From positions 190,861 to 254,860 of the forward strand of contig NZ_AOIV01000041.1 in NCBI RefSeq assembly GCF_000337095.1: a stretch of DNA of 64,000 bases. The letters run 5' to 3'. This document shows positions 44,367 through 52,998 of this stretch, in pieces. How positions within the stretch are numbered: the stretch's first letter is position 1; every line of letters begins with the position of its first letter. The notes beneath the pieces are model-generated. The model was not told the DNA's origin and searched no databases. It was given only the letters and a program-made list of their open reading frames with translations. The position numbers were made by a program, and so were the translations under genes. The DNA comes from Halogeometricum pallidum JCM 14848. Its GTDB lineage: Archaea; Halobacteriota; Halobacteria; Halobacteriales; Haloferacaceae.

Positions 44367-44819
44367 TCACTCCGACTCTAACGCCCGCAGGCGCCGCGCC
44401 ACCTCGTCGGGCGTCGCGCCCGCGGCGTCCTCGACGCGGTGGTCCGGGACGAACAGCGGCACCGGGTTCTCGCGGAGGGCCGTCCGCGCCGTCGACACGT
44501 CCGCCTCGTCGTCGGGGTCCGACCCCGCCATGCGGACGACGCGCCGGAGTTCCACCGTCTCCCCGTACGGGACGTTCCCAACGGCGTCGAGGACGCGCCG
44601 GTGGTCCGTCGGCACGGTCAGCGCCACGGGCGCGTCCCCGAAGTGGTCGGCCTCGCCGTCGAGGTAGTCGAACACTCTGTCGAGAAGCGGACTCTCGTCC
44701 TCGGCGTCCGGCGGAACCTCGGCGGGGAAGGAGACGCTGATAACGCTGCCGCTCGCGACACCTATCTGCACCGCTCGCCCGAGCAGGTCCGAGTGGCGGG
44801 CGAATACACCGGCGTTCAT
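44367..44819 (-). CDS. alkyltransferase-like (MGMT-fold) protein without catalytic cysteine
   Basis: A 150-residue protein with the MGMT DNA-binding domain. VGNVPYGETVELRRVVRMAG is the helix-turn-helix region. The active-site motif PCHRV is here PDHRV (residues 125-129), so the alkyl-accepting cysteine is Asp126. This is the state of alkyltransferase-like proteins that flag alkylated guanine for nucleotide excision repair. The arginine that flips the base may lie in the preceding helix. ATG 44819 is chosen; a longer frame overlaps trpC in antisense. It faces away from the trp operon. Confidence 0.85.
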   Translation of the reverse strand: MNAGVFARHSDLLGRAVQIGVASGSVISVSFPAEVPPDAEDESPLLDRVFDYLDGEADHFGDAPVALTVPTDHRRVLDAVGNVPYGETVELRRVVRMAGSDPDDEADVSTARTALRENPVPLFVPDHRVEDAAGATPDEVARRLRALESE

Positions 44820-44870
44820 GGAAGCGACTTCGCCCGGTCCGCCCTTGAACCTTGACGACGACGCGCAAGC

Positions 44871-44902
44871 CTTATGTGCAGATGAGTACGTTAGTGTACA
44901 CT
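44871..44902 (+). promoter_or_regulatory. trp promoter with TGTACA palindrome
   Basis: CTTATGTGC (44871-44879) is a TATA-like element 30 bases before ATG 44904. AGTGTACACT (44893-44902) is a perfect 10-base palindrome that covers the expected transcription start and ends one base before the ATG. TGTACA is the core of TRP boxes bound by TrpY in a methanogen. Confidence 0.55.
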
Positions 44903-44903
44903 G

Positions 44904-45725
44904 ATGAACGCTAGTGAGGATTCGCTCGCACCCGAGGTCCGCTCCATCCTCGACGCCGCGCGGGGGCGACACGGGGGCGACGAACGCGTCGCCGTGTCCG
45001 CGCGGTCGTTCCCCGACGCCGTCGCCGAGACGGAGGCGGCGGGTCGGGTTCCGGTCGTCGCGGAGGTCAAACCCACCAGTCCGACGACGGACGGCGAACG
45101 GACCGACGACCCGGTCGAACTCGCCCGCCAGATGGTCGCGGGCGGCGCGACGGCGCTGTCGGTGCTGACCGAGCCCGACCACTTCGGCGGGTCGACGGAG
45201 AACCTCGAACGAATCCGCGAGGCCGTCGACGTGCCGGTGCTCCGCAAGGACTTCGTCGTGAAGGAGTCGCAGTTGGACGCCGTCGAGGCGGATTTGGTGC
45301 TCCTCATCGCGCGCTTTCTGGAGGAGGACCTCGCGGACCTCGTGGCGGCGGCGCGCGAGCGAGGGTTCCAACCGCTCGTGGAGGTCCACGACCGGGCGGA
45401 ACTCGAACTGGCACTCGACGCGGGCGCGGAGATAGTCGGCGTGAACAACCGCGATTTGGGCGCGTTGGAGGTCGATCTCGAAACGTTCGAGTCCGTGGCG
45501 CCTCACGTTCCGGACGACGTGACGCTTCTCGCCGAAAGCGGCGTAAAAACGGTCGCGGACGCGAAACGGATGCGCGCGGCGGGCGCGGACGCCCTCCTCA
45601 TCGGCACGGCCATCATGGACGGCGACGTGCGGACGAACACCGAGTGGTTCGCGAACGCGACGGACGCGGACGCGGATTCGAATGCGGAGACGGACGCGGA
45701 GACGGAAACGGAGATAACAGAATGA
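44904..45725 (+). CDS. trpC: indole-3-glycerol-phosphate synthase
   Basis: A 273-residue TIM-barrel enzyme converting CdRP to indole-3-glycerol phosphate. Active-site blocks are [34 protein letters not shown] and LLAESGVKT. The last 25 residues are a repetitive Asp/Ala/Glu/Thr tail, coded by GACGCGGA-type repeats, beyond the normal family end. The stop overlaps trpB by ATGA. Confidence 0.95.
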   Translation: MNASEDSLAPEVRSILDAARGRHGGDERVAVSARSFPDAVAETEAAGRVPVVAEVKPTSPTTDGERTDDPVELARQMVAGGATALSVLTEPDHFGGSTENLERIREAVDVPVLRKDFVVKESQLDAVEADLVLLIARFLEEDLADLVAAARERGFQPLVEVHDRAELELALDAGAEIVGVNNRDLGALEVDLETFESVAPHVPDDVTLLAESGVKTVADAKRMRAAGADALLIGTAIMDGDVRTNTEWFANATDADADSNAETDAETETEITE

Positions 45726-47032
45726 GCGAGACGACGTTCGACGGCAAGTTCGGCGACTACGGCGGACAGTACGTTCCCGAGGCCCTCATGCCGGCCATCG
45801 AGGAACTGAACGACGCGTACGAACGATACGTGTTGGAGAACGAGGACGGCTTCGTGGACGAGTTTCGCCGCCGCCTCCGCGACTTCGGCGGACGACCGAC
45901 GCCGACGCAGCACGCGGAGCGACTCTCCGAGCGGTACGGCTGTGAGGTGTACCTGAAGCGCGAGGACCTCCTCCACGGTGGCGCGCACAAACTCAACAAC
46001 GCCCTCGGGCAGGTGCTCCTGGCGAAGTACATGGGTAAAGAGCGCATCGTCGCCGAGACGGGCGCGGGCCAGCACGGCACCGCGACGGCGATGGCGGCGG
46101 CCCACCTCGACATGCCCTGCGAGGTGTACATGGGCGAACGCGACATCAACCGCCAGCGACCCAACGTCTTCCGGATGCGGCTGAACGGATCGGCGGTGAA
46201 CCCCGTTTCCGTCGGCCGCGGGACGCTGAAGGAGGCCATCTCGGAGACGATGCGCGACTGGGCGACGAACGTGGAGGACACCCACTACGTCATCGGGAGC
46301 GTCGTCGGCCCGCACCCGTTCCCGGCGATGGTCCGGGACTTCCAGTCGGTCATCTCCGAGGAGGCGCGCGAGCAGATGCGCGAGAAGACGGGCGGTCTGC
46401 CCGATTCGGTGCTCGCCTGCGCCGGCGGCGGGTCGAACACGATGGGCGCGTTCGCGGAGTTCGTCGGCAGTGCGAGACTGAGCTCCGCGGGTCGGGAGGC
46501 GGCGGAGGGGTCCCCCGGCCCGCGAGGGGACGACGAGAGCGTCGACCTGTACGCCGTCGAGGCCGGCGGGTCGTCGCTCGACGTGGACGAGGAGGCGGGC
46601 GTCGCCCCCAACTCCGCGTCGCTGTCGACGGGTAGCGAGGGCGTCCTCCACGGCGCGCGTACCAAACTCCTGCAGGACCGCGACGGACAGATAATGGAGA
46701 GTCACAGCGTCTCCTCGGGGCTGGATTACGCCGGCGTCGGTCCGGAACTCGCCCACCTCGTCGACGAGGGCCGCGTGACGGCCGTCAACGTCGACGACGA
46801 CGCGGCGCTCACCGCCTTTCACCGCCTCTCGCAGTTGGAGGGGGTCATCCCGGCGCTGGAGACGGCGCACGCGTTCGCCTTCCTGGAGGAGAACCACGAC
46901 GAACTCGGCGAGACGGTGTTAGTGAACGTCTCCGGTCGCGGGGACAAAGACCTCGAATCCGTCATCGAGGAGACGTCGAAGCGCGACATCGACATCGCGC
47001 CGGACATGGACGCGTTCACGGGGGGGTTCTGA
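45722..47032 (+). CDS. trpB: tryptophan synthase beta subunit
   Basis: A 436-residue PLP enzyme that joins indole and serine. The PLP lysine is K90 in [12 protein letters not shown], the phosphate loop is [10 protein letters not shown] and the substrate loop is ETGAGQHG. An extra 20-25 residues (about 250-272) rich in Ser, Gly, Arg and Glu sit between EFVGS and [10 protein letters not shown], where most homologues have only a few residues. It is coupled to trpC by overlap and one base from trpA. Confidence 0.95.
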   Translation: MSETTFDGKFGDYGGQYVPEALMPAIEELNDAYERYVLENEDGFVDEFRRRLRDFGGRPTPTQHAERLSERYGCEVYLKREDLLHGGAHKLNNALGQVLLAKYMGKERIVAETGAGQHGTATAMAAAHLDMPCEVYMGERDINRQRPNVFRMRLNGSAVNPVSVGRGTLKEAISETMRDWATNVEDTHYVIGSVVGPHPFPAMVRDFQSVISEEAREQMREKTGGLPDSVLACAGGGSNTMGAFAEFVGSARLSSAGREAAEGSPGPRGDDESVDLYAVEAGGSSLDVDEEAGVAPNSASLSTGSEGVLHGARTKLLQDRDGQIMESHSVSSGLDYAGVGPELAHLVDEGRVTAVNVDDDAALTAFHRLSQLEGVIPALETAHAFAFLEENHDELGETVLVNVSGRGDKDLESVIEETSKRDIDIAPDMDAFTGGF

Positions 47033-47033
47033 G

Positions 47034-47969
47034 ATGGGCAACCCCGCACTCGACGCCGCCTTCGAGGGCGGCGCGGCGTTCGTTCCCTACCTCGCCGCGG
47101 GCGACCCGGACTTCGAATCCTCCATCGAGTACGTCGAGGCCCTCGAACGCGGCGGCGCAGACGTCATCGAACTCGGCCTCCCCTTCTCCGAACCCGTCGC
47201 CGAGGGGCCGACGATTCAAGAGGCGGTCGTTCGCTCGCTCGAAGGCGGGATGACGCCCGACCGGTTCTTCGAGTTCGTGGAGGCCCTCGACGTGGACGTG
47301 CCCTTGGTCTGTATGACCTACTACAACCTCATCTATCGATATGGGGGAGGCGAGGCGCGAAGCGCCTCGGATGCGAGTAGCGCGGAGCGAAGCTCCGCGG
47401 ACAGTCGAGCGGCGAAGCCGCGAGACGACGGTGAAGCCGCGAGCGAGGGGCCGCGACCGTTCGTCGAGAAGGCCGCGGAGGTGGGTCTCTCGGGGTTCGT
47501 CGTCCCCGACCTGCCCGCGGAGGAGGCCGACCCCCTGCGCGAGGCGTGCGACGAGTTCGGTCTCGACCTCGTGTTCATCGTCGCGCCGACGACGACGGGC
47601 GACCGACTCGACCGCATCATGGAACGGGTGTCCGGATACGTCTACGTCCAGGCGCGCCTCGGCGTCACCGGCGCGCAGGACGACGTCTCCGGGCAGACCG
47701 AGTCGAGCCTCGACCGCCTGGCGGAGTACGACGTGCCTAAGGCCGTCGGCTTCGGTATCAAAACCGGCGACCACGCCGAGCGAATCGTCGCGGCGGGCGC
47801 CGACGGCATCATCGTCGGGAGCGCCCTCGTCGACATCGTCGCCGAAGGCCACGAAAACGGCGACGACGCCGAGACGGTGGCGGAACGACTCGAAGAGAAG
47901 GCACACGAACTGAAGGAGGGGGCCGAACGCGGGTTCGCGCAACGTGCGCCCCAAACGGAACGCACATAA
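47034..47969 (+). CDS. trpA: tryptophan synthase alpha subunit with palindromic insertion
   Basis: A 311-residue TIM barrel that cleaves indole-3-glycerol phosphate. Catalytic Glu49 corresponds to E46 in IELGLPF; the second acid (Asp60 in E. coli) is Glu57 here (PVAEGP). Residues about 105-141, between NLIYRYG and [10 protein letters not shown], are an Arg/Ser/Ala/Glu-rich insertion absent from ordinary TrpA, coded by DNA made of GAA-loop hairpins. The later blocks [27 protein letters not shown] and GIIVGSALV are normal. The insertion lies in a surface loop, so activity is probably kept. Confidence 0.94.
   Translation: MGNPALDAAFEGGAAFVPYLAAGDPDFESSIEYVEALERGGADVIELGLPFSEPVAEGPTIQEAVVRSLEGGMTPDRFFEFVEALDVDVPLVCMTYYNLIYRYGGGEARSASDASSAERSSADSRAAKPRDDGEAASEGPRPFVEKAAEVGLSGFVVPDLPAEEADPLREACDEFGLDLVFIVAPTTTGDRLDRIMERVSGYVYVQARLGVTGAQDDVSGQTESSLDRLAEYDVPKAVGFGIKTGDHAERIVAAGADGIIVGSALVDIVAEGHENGDDAETVAERLEEKAHELKEGAERGFAQRAPQTERT
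47346..47456 (+). repeat. in-frame palindromic insertion within trpA
   Basis: Two perfect 8-bp stems with GAA loops: CGAGGCGC (47351-47358 with 47362-47369) and CGCGGAGC (47381-47388 with 47392-47399), 11 bases apart. A third 5-bp GAA-loop stem spans 47409-47421. GAAGCCGCGAG is directly repeated at 47414 and 47433. The segment keeps the reading frame. Confidence 0.8.
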
Positions 47970-47973
47970 CGCC

Positions 47974-47981
47974 CTATTTGC
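47974..47981 (+). promoter_or_regulatory. TATA-like element before AroA'
   Basis: CTATTTGC lies 30 bases before ATG 48007, just after the trpA stop, so AroA' can be transcribed separately from the trp genes. Confidence 0.5.
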
Positions 47982-48006
47982 TACACACTACCACACTGAA
48001 TACACC

Positions 48007-48801
48007 ATGGACGTAGGAATCACAGCACGACTCGAACGCATCTCGACAGGGGGGCGATACCTCGTCGTCCCGATGGACCACGGAATCACGCTCGGCCCGG
48101 TGAAAGGGCTCGTCGACCTCGAAACGACCGTCGACGCGATAACGCGCGGCGGGGCGGACGCCGTTCTCACGCAGAAGGGCGTCGCGCGGCGCGTCCACCC
48201 CAAGAAGAACGGGAAGGGATTCATCGTCCACCTGAACGGGTCGACGGTCATCGGCCCGGAGACGAACGACAAGCGAATCACGGGGTCAGTCGAGGAGGCC
48301 CTCCGCGCCGGCGCCGACGCCGTCTCCTTCCACATGAACGTCGGCAGCGAGTACGAACCCGACCAGATGACGCAACTGGGCGAACTCACCGAGAAGGCCC
48401 ACCGCTTCGGCGTCCCCGTCCTCGCGATGAACTACGCGCGCGGCCGCGACACCGACCCGCACGACGCCGAGAACCTCGCCCACGCCGTCCGCCTCGCGGA
48501 GGAACTCGGCGCCGACGTGGTGAAGACGGCCTACAGCGGCGACCCGGACACCTTCGACCGCGTCTGCGAGGCGACGCGCCTCCCCGTCGTCATCGCGGGC
48601 GGAAGCCGAGGGACGGACCGACAGACCATCGAGATGGTCCGCGGCGCGATGGACGCCGGCGCGGCCGGCGTCTCGATGGGTCGCTCTATCTTCCAGCACG
48701 ACGACCCCGAGTCCATCACGCGCGCGGTGAGTTCGGTCATCCACCGCGACGAGGACGCCGAGACGGCCCTGCACGAGGCGGGCCTGGAACTCGAAGCGTA
48801 A
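48007..48801 (+). CDS. 2-amino-3,7-dideoxy-D-threo-hept-6-ulosonate synthase (AroA')
   Basis: A 264-residue class I aldolase-like enzyme of the archaeal shikimate entry route. It joins aspartate semialdehyde with a sugar-phosphate-derived unit. The motifs VPMDHGITLGP, MNYARG and DVVKTAYSGD (Schiff-base lysine) match the Fba2/AroA' family. It is often annotated as fructose-bisphosphate aldolase, but the trp and AroB' neighbours favour the aromatic pathway. It directly follows trpCBA. Confidence 0.9.
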   Translation: MDVGITARLERISTGGRYLVVPMDHGITLGPVKGLVDLETTVDAITRGGADAVLTQKGVARRVHPKKNGKGFIVHLNGSTVIGPETNDKRITGSVEEALRAGADAVSFHMNVGSEYEPDQMTQLGELTEKAHRFGVPVLAMNYARGRDTDPHDAENLAHAVRLAEELGADVVKTAYSGDPDTFDRVCEATRLPVVIAGGSRGTDRQTIEMVRGAMDAGAAGVSMGRSIFQHDDPESITRAVSSVIHRDEDAETALHEAGLELEA

Positions 48802-48961
48802 CGCGGCTCTCCGCCGCTTCTCTCGCTCGTTTCGCACTGTCGAGTCGGTCGTCTCTCCTCCTAGTGGATACTGCACCGAACCGGGCGAGTACGTACGTTG
48901 GTGAACACAGCGACCAGAACGAACGAGACGACGATACCGAGATAGTTCACGGCCGAACCGA

Positions 48962-49753
48962 CTACTCCAACTCCTCGGAGTCCAGCGGCGACGATTCTTC
49001 CCAGTACCGCTCGAACCGCTCTTCGGCCCACGCCACCACCTCGGGATTCTCTGAGTCTATCGCCGCCCGCAACAGGCCGTTCTCGTCGCGGAGAAAGAGG
49101 TGCGCGACGCCGTCGGTTATCGTCACCGCCAGCGGAATCTCCCCGTCGTACAGGCGAATCTCGGCGCTCTCGTCGCCCGTTAGTTCGCGGAGCCGGCTCC
49201 GAAGCGCGGAGTCGTGGGCGAGGGCGTCCACCGCCGCCGGCGAGAACACGCCGCGAAACGTCTGCCCCTCCTCGACGGTCCGCCGGCGAATCACGTCGAG
49301 GCTCTGCTCGTTGAACGCGTACGAGAAGATGCGGACGCGTTCGGCCCGTTCGAGCAGTTCCAACACGCGCTGGACCGGCGCGCCGGGTCGCGTCTGACTC
49401 GGCGTCGTGATGGTCGCATCGGAGAGGTGACGCAGGTCGAACCCCATCTCTTCGGTCGGAAGCCACTGCATCACCGTCCGGAGTTTCCCCTCCGTCTCCA
49501 GCGTCTCCAGCAGGTCGGTGAACTCCGCGGCGACGAGTCGACCCGTCGCCGTGGCCGCGTAGGCGTCGCCGTCGCGTTCTATCCAGTGCCGCTCGGTGAA
49601 ATCGCGCAGGATGCGCCCCAGCGTCGGCTGCGACGCCCCCGTGCGTTCGACGAGTTCGCGCCGCGTGCGCCGCTCCTCGCGCAGGGCGTTGAGCACCTGC
49701 ACCCGGTTCGCCGATAGCGCCAGGAACTCTATCTCTTCGAGCGCGGTGTCCAT
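48962..49753 (-). CDS. winged HTH regulator with FilR1-like sensor domain
   Basis: A 263-residue regulator. The wHTH at residues 5-80 includes TRRELVERTGASQPTLGRIL. The C-terminal half resembles the FilR1 (methanogenesis regulatory protein) middle domain, with VQRVLELLERAERVRIFSYA and the closing ITDGVAHLFLRDENG. Such proteins bind a small ligand and repress or activate nearby genes. It lies between AroA' and a divergent DMT exporter, so the exporter or the aromatic pathway are candidate targets. Confidence 0.82.
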   Translation of the reverse strand: MDTALEEIEFLALSANRVQVLNALREERRTRRELVERTGASQPTLGRILRDFTERHWIERDGDAYAATATGRLVAAEFTDLLETLETEGKLRTVMQWLPTEEMGFDLRHLSDATITTPSQTRPGAPVQRVLELLERAERVRIFSYAFNEQSLDVIRRRTVEEGQTFRGVFSPAAVDALAHDSALRSRLRELTGDESAEIRLYDGEIPLAVTITDGVAHLFLRDENGLLRAAIDSENPEVVAWAEERFERYWEESSPLDSEELE

Positions 49754-49887
49754 CTACTCCCCCGTTGTGGCGGTCCCTACATAGCGCTTTTCGAGGGATG
49801 AAAGTTCGTCAAAGTCTGAAACGCCGTCGGGGCGGAACAGCGAATCGCGGCGTGACAATACTGCAGTTATCGAATCTATTTCTGGAC

Positions 49888-49897
49888 ACATATAAGC
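49888..49897 (+). promoter_or_regulatory. TATA element of the DMT exporter
   Basis: CATATAAGCG on the plus strand predicts a transcription start near 49918, downstream of the GTG at 49898. This argues for ATG 50003 as the true start codon. Confidence 0.55.
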
Positions 49898-50002
49898 GTG
49901 AAACGCTATTACGTAGAATTACTTGATGACCTCCACACTCACGCGGAACGAACGGCCCGGGAGGATGCGGCCACGCCCGACGCGCGGGGGGACCAGATAG
50001 CG

Positions 50003-51022
50003 ATGGCGGCATCGACGCACCGCCTCGTCGCGTTCTTCCTCGCGGCGAGCGTCTTCTTCGGCGGCACGTTCGTCGCCGCCACCGCCGGCGCGGCGTACTT
50101 CCCGCCCCTGCTGTTCGTCTCGCTTCGCTTCGACATCGGGGCCGTCCTGCTCTTGGGCTACGCGGCGTACCGCTTCCCCCGCGAGCAGTGGCTCCCGCGG
50201 ACGCGCTCGGACCTCGCGGGCATCCTCGCGGCCGGCGTGTTCGCCATCGGCCTGACGAACGCCTTCATCTTCGTCGGCCAGACGTACGCCAGTAGCGGCG
50301 TCGGCTCCATCATCTACAGTCTCAACCCCATCCTGACGCCGTTCCTCGCGGCGTTCCTGCTCTCGGACGAACGACTCTCCAAGGCGGGCGCCGTCGGGAT
50401 GGCGCTCGGGTTCCTCGGCGTCGCCCTCGTCGTCGGCGTCAGTCCCTCGAACCTGCTCGGCGGGGCCCTCCTCGGGAAGGCGTTCCTCCTCGCCGCCGCC
50501 GTCTCGGGTGCGCTGGGAGCCGTGCTCATCCGCCGGGCGGACGCCTCGCTCCCGAGCACGGTCCGCACGGCGTGGGCGCTCCCGGTGGGGGCGCTCGTCT
50601 GCCACCTGCTGAGCCTCGCCGCCGGCGAGTCGTTCGCCGCCATCCAGTGGACGCCCGCCGCGTACGTCGCTCTCGGGTACGTCGGTATCTTCTCGGGCGC
50701 GCTGGCGTTCATCGCCTACTTCGGCCTGCTCGACGAGGTGGGCGCCATCCGCGGCAACCTCGTCTTCTACGTCGTCCCCGTCGTGGCGACGCTCGGCGGG
50801 TGGGCGTTCCTCGGCGAGACCATCTCCGCGACGACGCTCGCCGGATTCGCCACCATCTTCCTCGGGTTCGCGGTGCTCGGTCGCGACGCGATAGCGACCG
50901 AACTCTCCCGCTTCCGCGGCCGCCTCGCCGAGGGAGTGGGTGTCGACGTCGACGTGAAGGCCGACCCCGACACGCTGTCGGCCGCGGTCCACGGCGACGT
51001 CCGCTGGAACGAACAGGACTGA
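50003..51022 (+). CDS. EamA/DMT family transporter
   Basis: A 339-residue carrier with about ten membrane helices in two EamA repeats (FVSLRFDIGAVLLLGYAAYR in the first, VVPVVATLGGWAFLGE in the second). Members export amino acids and other small metabolites. ATG 50003 is preferred because the TATA element lies between it and the earlier GTG. The C-terminal 50 residues are acidic and cytoplasmic. It sits between AroA' and AroB', so export of an aromatic compound is possible but unproven. Confidence 0.85.
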   Translation: MAASTHRLVAFFLAASVFFGGTFVAATAGAAYFPPLLFVSLRFDIGAVLLLGYAAYRFPREQWLPRTRSDLAGILAAGVFAIGLTNAFIFVGQTYASSGVGSIIYSLNPILTPFLAAFLLSDERLSKAGAVGMALGFLGVALVVGVSPSNLLGGALLGKAFLLAAAVSGALGAVLIRRADASLPSTVRTAWALPVGALVCHLLSLAAGESFAAIQWTPAAYVALGYVGIFSGALAFIAYFGLLDEVGAIRGNLVFYVVPVVATLGGWAFLGETISATTLAGFATIFLGFAVLGRDAIATELSRFRGRLAEGVGVDVDVKADPDTLSAAVHGDVRWNEQD

Positions 51023-51105
51023 GCGCTCTCTGCTTTTTTCCTTCTCTCCGCTTTTCTCCTCTCTCGCCGCCGCGCCGTCCGGCAAACCTCCGGAGAGTCG
51101 CCACG

Positions 51106-51113
51106 CTTTAACC
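51106..51113 (+). promoter_or_regulatory. TATA element of AroB'
   Basis: CTTTAACC is centred 27 bases before ATG 51136. Confidence 0.65.
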
Positions 51114-51135
51114 CCGTCACCGAGTCTCTCCGACG

Positions 51136-52320
51136 ATGACACGGAGCGTCTGGTTGAAGGCCGACGACAGCGTCGGCGACTGGGAGGCGCGGAAGCGACG
51201 GATAACGGCGGGCCTCGAAGCGGGCGTCGACTGGGTGCTCGTCGACGAGGCGGACGTCGGCCGCGTCCGGTCGCTGGGCGAGGTGAACGTGGCCGCCTTC
51301 CGGACGGACACTGACGCGAGCCTCATCGACGACGTCGAGGAGGCCGAAGACCCCGAGGAGGGGGCCGTCGCGGACGCGTACGTCGTCGGCAAGGACGGCG
51401 AGGGCGACGGCACCATCGACCTGCCGAACGACCTCTCGGGGTCCGCCGACCTGACGACGCTCCGCCGCGCGGACAACCGCGCGAACGGCGCCTACGTCCG
51501 CATCCTCTCGAAGGAGTACGAGTCGTTCGCCGAGACGGCCGCCGAGGACGCCGACTATACAATCGTCGTCGGCGAGGACTGGACTATCATCCCCCTCGAG
51601 AACCTCATCGCCCGCATCGGCGAGGAGACGGACCTCGTCGCGGGCGTCACGACGGCCGAGGAGGCGCGTACGGCGTTCGAGACGCTCGAAATCGGTTCCG
51701 ACAGCGTCCTCCTCGACAGCGACGACCCCGACGAGATTCGCAAGACCGTCGAGGCGCGCGACGCCGCCGAACGCGAGACGCTCGAACTCCGGTGGGCCGA
51801 GGTGACCGCCGTCGAGCGCACGGGCATGGCCGACCGCGTCTGCGTCGACACCGGCAACCTCCTCGAACACGACGAGGGGATGCTCGTCGGCAGCATGGGC
51901 CGCGGACTCTTCTTCGTCCACGCGGAGACGGCCGAGTCGCCGTACGTCGCCTCCCGTCCGTTCCGCGTCAACGCCGGCGCCGTCCACGCCTACGTGCGCA
52001 CGCCCGACGGTGGGACGAAGTACCTCTCCGAGTTGAAGAGCGGCGACGAGGTGCAGGTCGTCGACAGCGAGGGTCACACCCGCGAGGCCATCGTCGGCCG
52101 CGTGAAAATAGAGAAGCGACCGATGTTCCGCGTCGAGGCCGAACTGGAGGGCGACCGCGTGGAGACGCTCCTCCAGAACGCCGAGACCATCAAAGTGCGG
52201 ACCCGCGAGGGCCGCAAGGCCGTCACGGACCTCGAGGCCGGCGACGAGATTCTGCTGTACTACGAGGACACCGCCCGGCACTTCGGGGAAGCCGTCGAAG
52301 AGAGCATCATCGAGAAGTAA
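51136..52320 (+). CDS. 3-dehydroquinate synthase II (AroB')
   Basis: A 394-residue archaeal enzyme that converts the AroA' product to 3-dehydroquinate by NAD-dependent oxidative deamination and cyclisation. Recognisable blocks are VWLKADDSVGDWEARKRRIT, the GEDWTIIPLENLIA segment, GSMGRGLFFVHAE and PFRVNAGAVHAYV. The length is typical for haloarchaea (longer than in methanogens owing to acidic insertions). It complements AroA' 2.3 kb upstream, giving the shikimate entry pair near trpCBA. Confidence 0.93.
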   Translation: MTRSVWLKADDSVGDWEARKRRITAGLEAGVDWVLVDEADVGRVRSLGEVNVAAFRTDTDASLIDDVEEAEDPEEGAVADAYVVGKDGEGDGTIDLPNDLSGSADLTTLRRADNRANGAYVRILSKEYESFAETAAEDADYTIVVGEDWTIIPLENLIARIGEETDLVAGVTTAEEARTAFETLEIGSDSVLLDSDDPDEIRKTVEARDAAERETLELRWAEVTAVERTGMADRVCVDTGNLLEHDEGMLVGSMGRGLFFVHAETAESPYVASRPFRVNAGAVHAYVRTPDGGTKYLSELKSGDEVQVVDSEGHTREAIVGRVKIEKRPMFRVEAELEGDRVETLLQNAETIKVRTREGRKAVTDLEAGDEILLYYEDTARHFGEAVEESIIEK

Positions 52321-52372
52321 CGGCGGCGTCGAACGCCCGCCTCGCTCGTCTCCCCCTCGCTCCCCGTTCCGC

Positions 52373-52825
52373 TCACTCGCTCTCCGAGCGTCCGCTCCCG
52401 TCCTCCGTCGACGCCTCCGTCGGGTCGGGGTCGACCATCGGGCGGCGCTCGAACTCCGTCGCGCACCACGGACAGAACGTCACCTGCGGGTCGAGTTCGC
52501 CGCGGCAGACGGGACAGCGCGGTTCGGCGTCGCCGACGCCGCCGCGGGCGGCGACGTAGTAGGCGTCGAACGTGCTGAGAAACAACAGGACGAACAGCGG
52601 ACCCGTCACCTCGGGCGGAATTTCGTCGAGCGTCGAGAGCGTGACCGCCGTCGGGTCGGCGAACACGGACAGGAGGATCAGTCCCGCGCCGACGACGAAG
52701 GTGAACCACGACACGGCGCGTCGCCACTCGCGGAGGTAGACGTGGCCCGCGCCGGCGACGCCGACGCTGGCGCCCAGTACGCCCACGAACGCGGCCACCA
52801 TCGCGCGCCGTCGTGCGCCTTCCAT
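52373..52825 (-). CDS. zinc-ribbon membrane protein
   Basis: A 150-residue protein with three hydrophobic helices (near residues 9-27, 38-58 and 72-92) and a cytoplasmic zinc ribbon RCPVCRGELDPQVTFCPWC at about 103-121. The C-terminal tail is acidic. It belongs to a haloarchaeal zinc-ribbon membrane group I cannot name with confidence. TTAAGAA about 27 bases upstream (near 52852-52858) is its likely TATA element. The function is unknown. Confidence 0.8.
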   Translation of the reverse strand: MEGARRRAMVAAFVGVLGASVGVAGAGHVYLREWRRAVSWFTFVVGAGLILLSVFADPTAVTLSTLDEIPPEVTGPLFVLLFLSTFDAYYVAARGGVGDAEPRCPVCRGELDPQVTFCPWCATEFERRPMVDPDPTEASTEDGSGRSESE

Positions 52826-52998
52826 TGTCCACCCTCGAAGCGTCCCCCGTTCTTAACTGTCGGGTTTCGCCGCCGACTCCGCGGTGGGGCGCGGGGCGCC
52901 TCCGGACGGCCGACCGGACCGAACGCCGTCGCTCTCCGGGCGAAGAAATCGAAAATCGGCTCGGCCGAGTCGCCGTGCGTCGAACGCGTGCGTCCGAA

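Noticed and set aside
49898-50002. GTG start for the DMT transporter
   Set aside because: It overlaps the TATA element and lies before the predicted transcription start; the helix-rich family start fits ATG 50003.
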